DNA from: AM-2324 sp042091035
GTDB lineage: Bacteria; Bacteroidota; Bacteroidia; Chitinophagales; Saprospiraceae
Direction: 5' to 3'
NCBI GenBank assembly: GCA_042091035.1
Contig: JBELIG010000188.1
Location: 1-6,460, forward strand
DNA length: 6,460 nt
Notes under the pieces: generated by a model
What the model was told of the DNA's origin: nothing
Databases searched by the model: none
Seen by the model: only the letters and a program-made list of their open reading frames with translations
Position numbers and translations under genes: made by a program
In this document: piece after piece, positions 6,407 through 6,460 of the stretch
Layout of the letters: each line of letters starts with the position of its first letter
Numbering within the stretch: position 1 is the first letter of the stretch

Positions 6407-6460
6407 GGCCCGTTCGTCTAGGGGTTAGGACGCCAGGTTTTCATCCTGGAAACAGGGGTT
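6407..6460 (+). tRNA. tRNA-Glu (anticodon UUC), 3' end cut off by the window
   Basis: The 5' acceptor strand is GGCCCGT (6407-6413), followed by T8 and C9. The D stem GTCT pairs with GGAC around AGGGGTTA. The anticodon stem CCAGG/CCTGG encloses the loop TTTTCAT, whose middle TTC is the Glu anticodon for GAA/GAG codons. A five-base variable region AAACA and the start of the T arm GGGGTT follow. The D-arm TTCGTCTAG is characteristic of bacterial tRNA-Glu. The T loop, the acceptor 3' strand and any encoded CCA lie outside. In bacteria the product may also feed tetrapyrrole synthesis through glutamyl-tRNA reductase. Other tRNA genes could follow in the same transcript. Confidence 0.95.

Noticed and set aside
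6407..6460. tRNA-Glu considered as an integration site of a genomic island
   Set aside because: The tRNA 3' end is outside the window and the visible flank is glycolytic housekeeping DNA, so nothing supports an insertion here.

Overview
The window reads as chromosomal DNA of a Bacteroidota bacterium, most like the Cytophagales/Flavobacteriales side of the phylum. I base this on the AT-rich composition, the lack of Shine-Dalgarno sequences before every start, a TTTG / TAnnTTTG promoter of Bacteroidota type before the tRNA, and an exported, aromatic-rich, probably outer-membrane beta-barrel protein at the left edge. Genus and species cannot be told from the sequence alone.

Layout, left to right. 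Positions 1-704 (minus) are the 5' part of a gene for an exported beta-barrel-like protein, cut off by the window edge. An 82-bp divergent gap (705-786) separates it from a tight three-gene plus-strand operon for nucleotide sugars (787-3935). The operon encodes a DegT/DnrJ/EryC1/StrS-type PLP sugar aminotransferase resembling WbpE, a UDP-glucuronate decarboxylase (UXS, giving UDP-xylose) and a dTDP-glucose 4,6-dehydratase (RfbB/RmlB). It closes with a perfect 13-bp-stem hairpin (3942-3971) with a run of seven A on one side and seven T on the other, able to act as a terminator in both directions. The hairpin even covers two bases of the stop codon of the convergent gene. On the minus strand follows a glycolytic operon transcribed gap then pgk: glyceraldehyde-3-phosphate dehydrogenase (5177-6181) and phosphoglycerate kinase (3970-5169), 7 bp apart. 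To the right is a 225-bp divergent intergenic region with a clear plus-strand promoter and a weaker minus-strand one, then the first 54 bases of a tRNA-Glu(UUC) gene, which runs off the window.

Function. The plus-strand operon supplies activated sugars for surface polysaccharide, glycolipid or protein glycosylation. It is not a full pathway: the partner enzymes for each of the three steps (Ugd; RmlA/C/D; WbpA/B/D or a ketoisomerase) are not here and must lie elsewhere if the enzymes work in their usual routes. The gap-pgk pair makes 3-phosphoglycerate and ATP from glyceraldehyde-3-phosphate, in two consecutive steps of central metabolism.

I found no mobile element, CRISPR array, defence module or clearly new system. 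The points most worth a second look are the isolated three-enzyme sugar operon with its uncertain aminotransferase substrate, the unassigned exported protein opposite it, and the shared terminator fused to the pgk stop codon.
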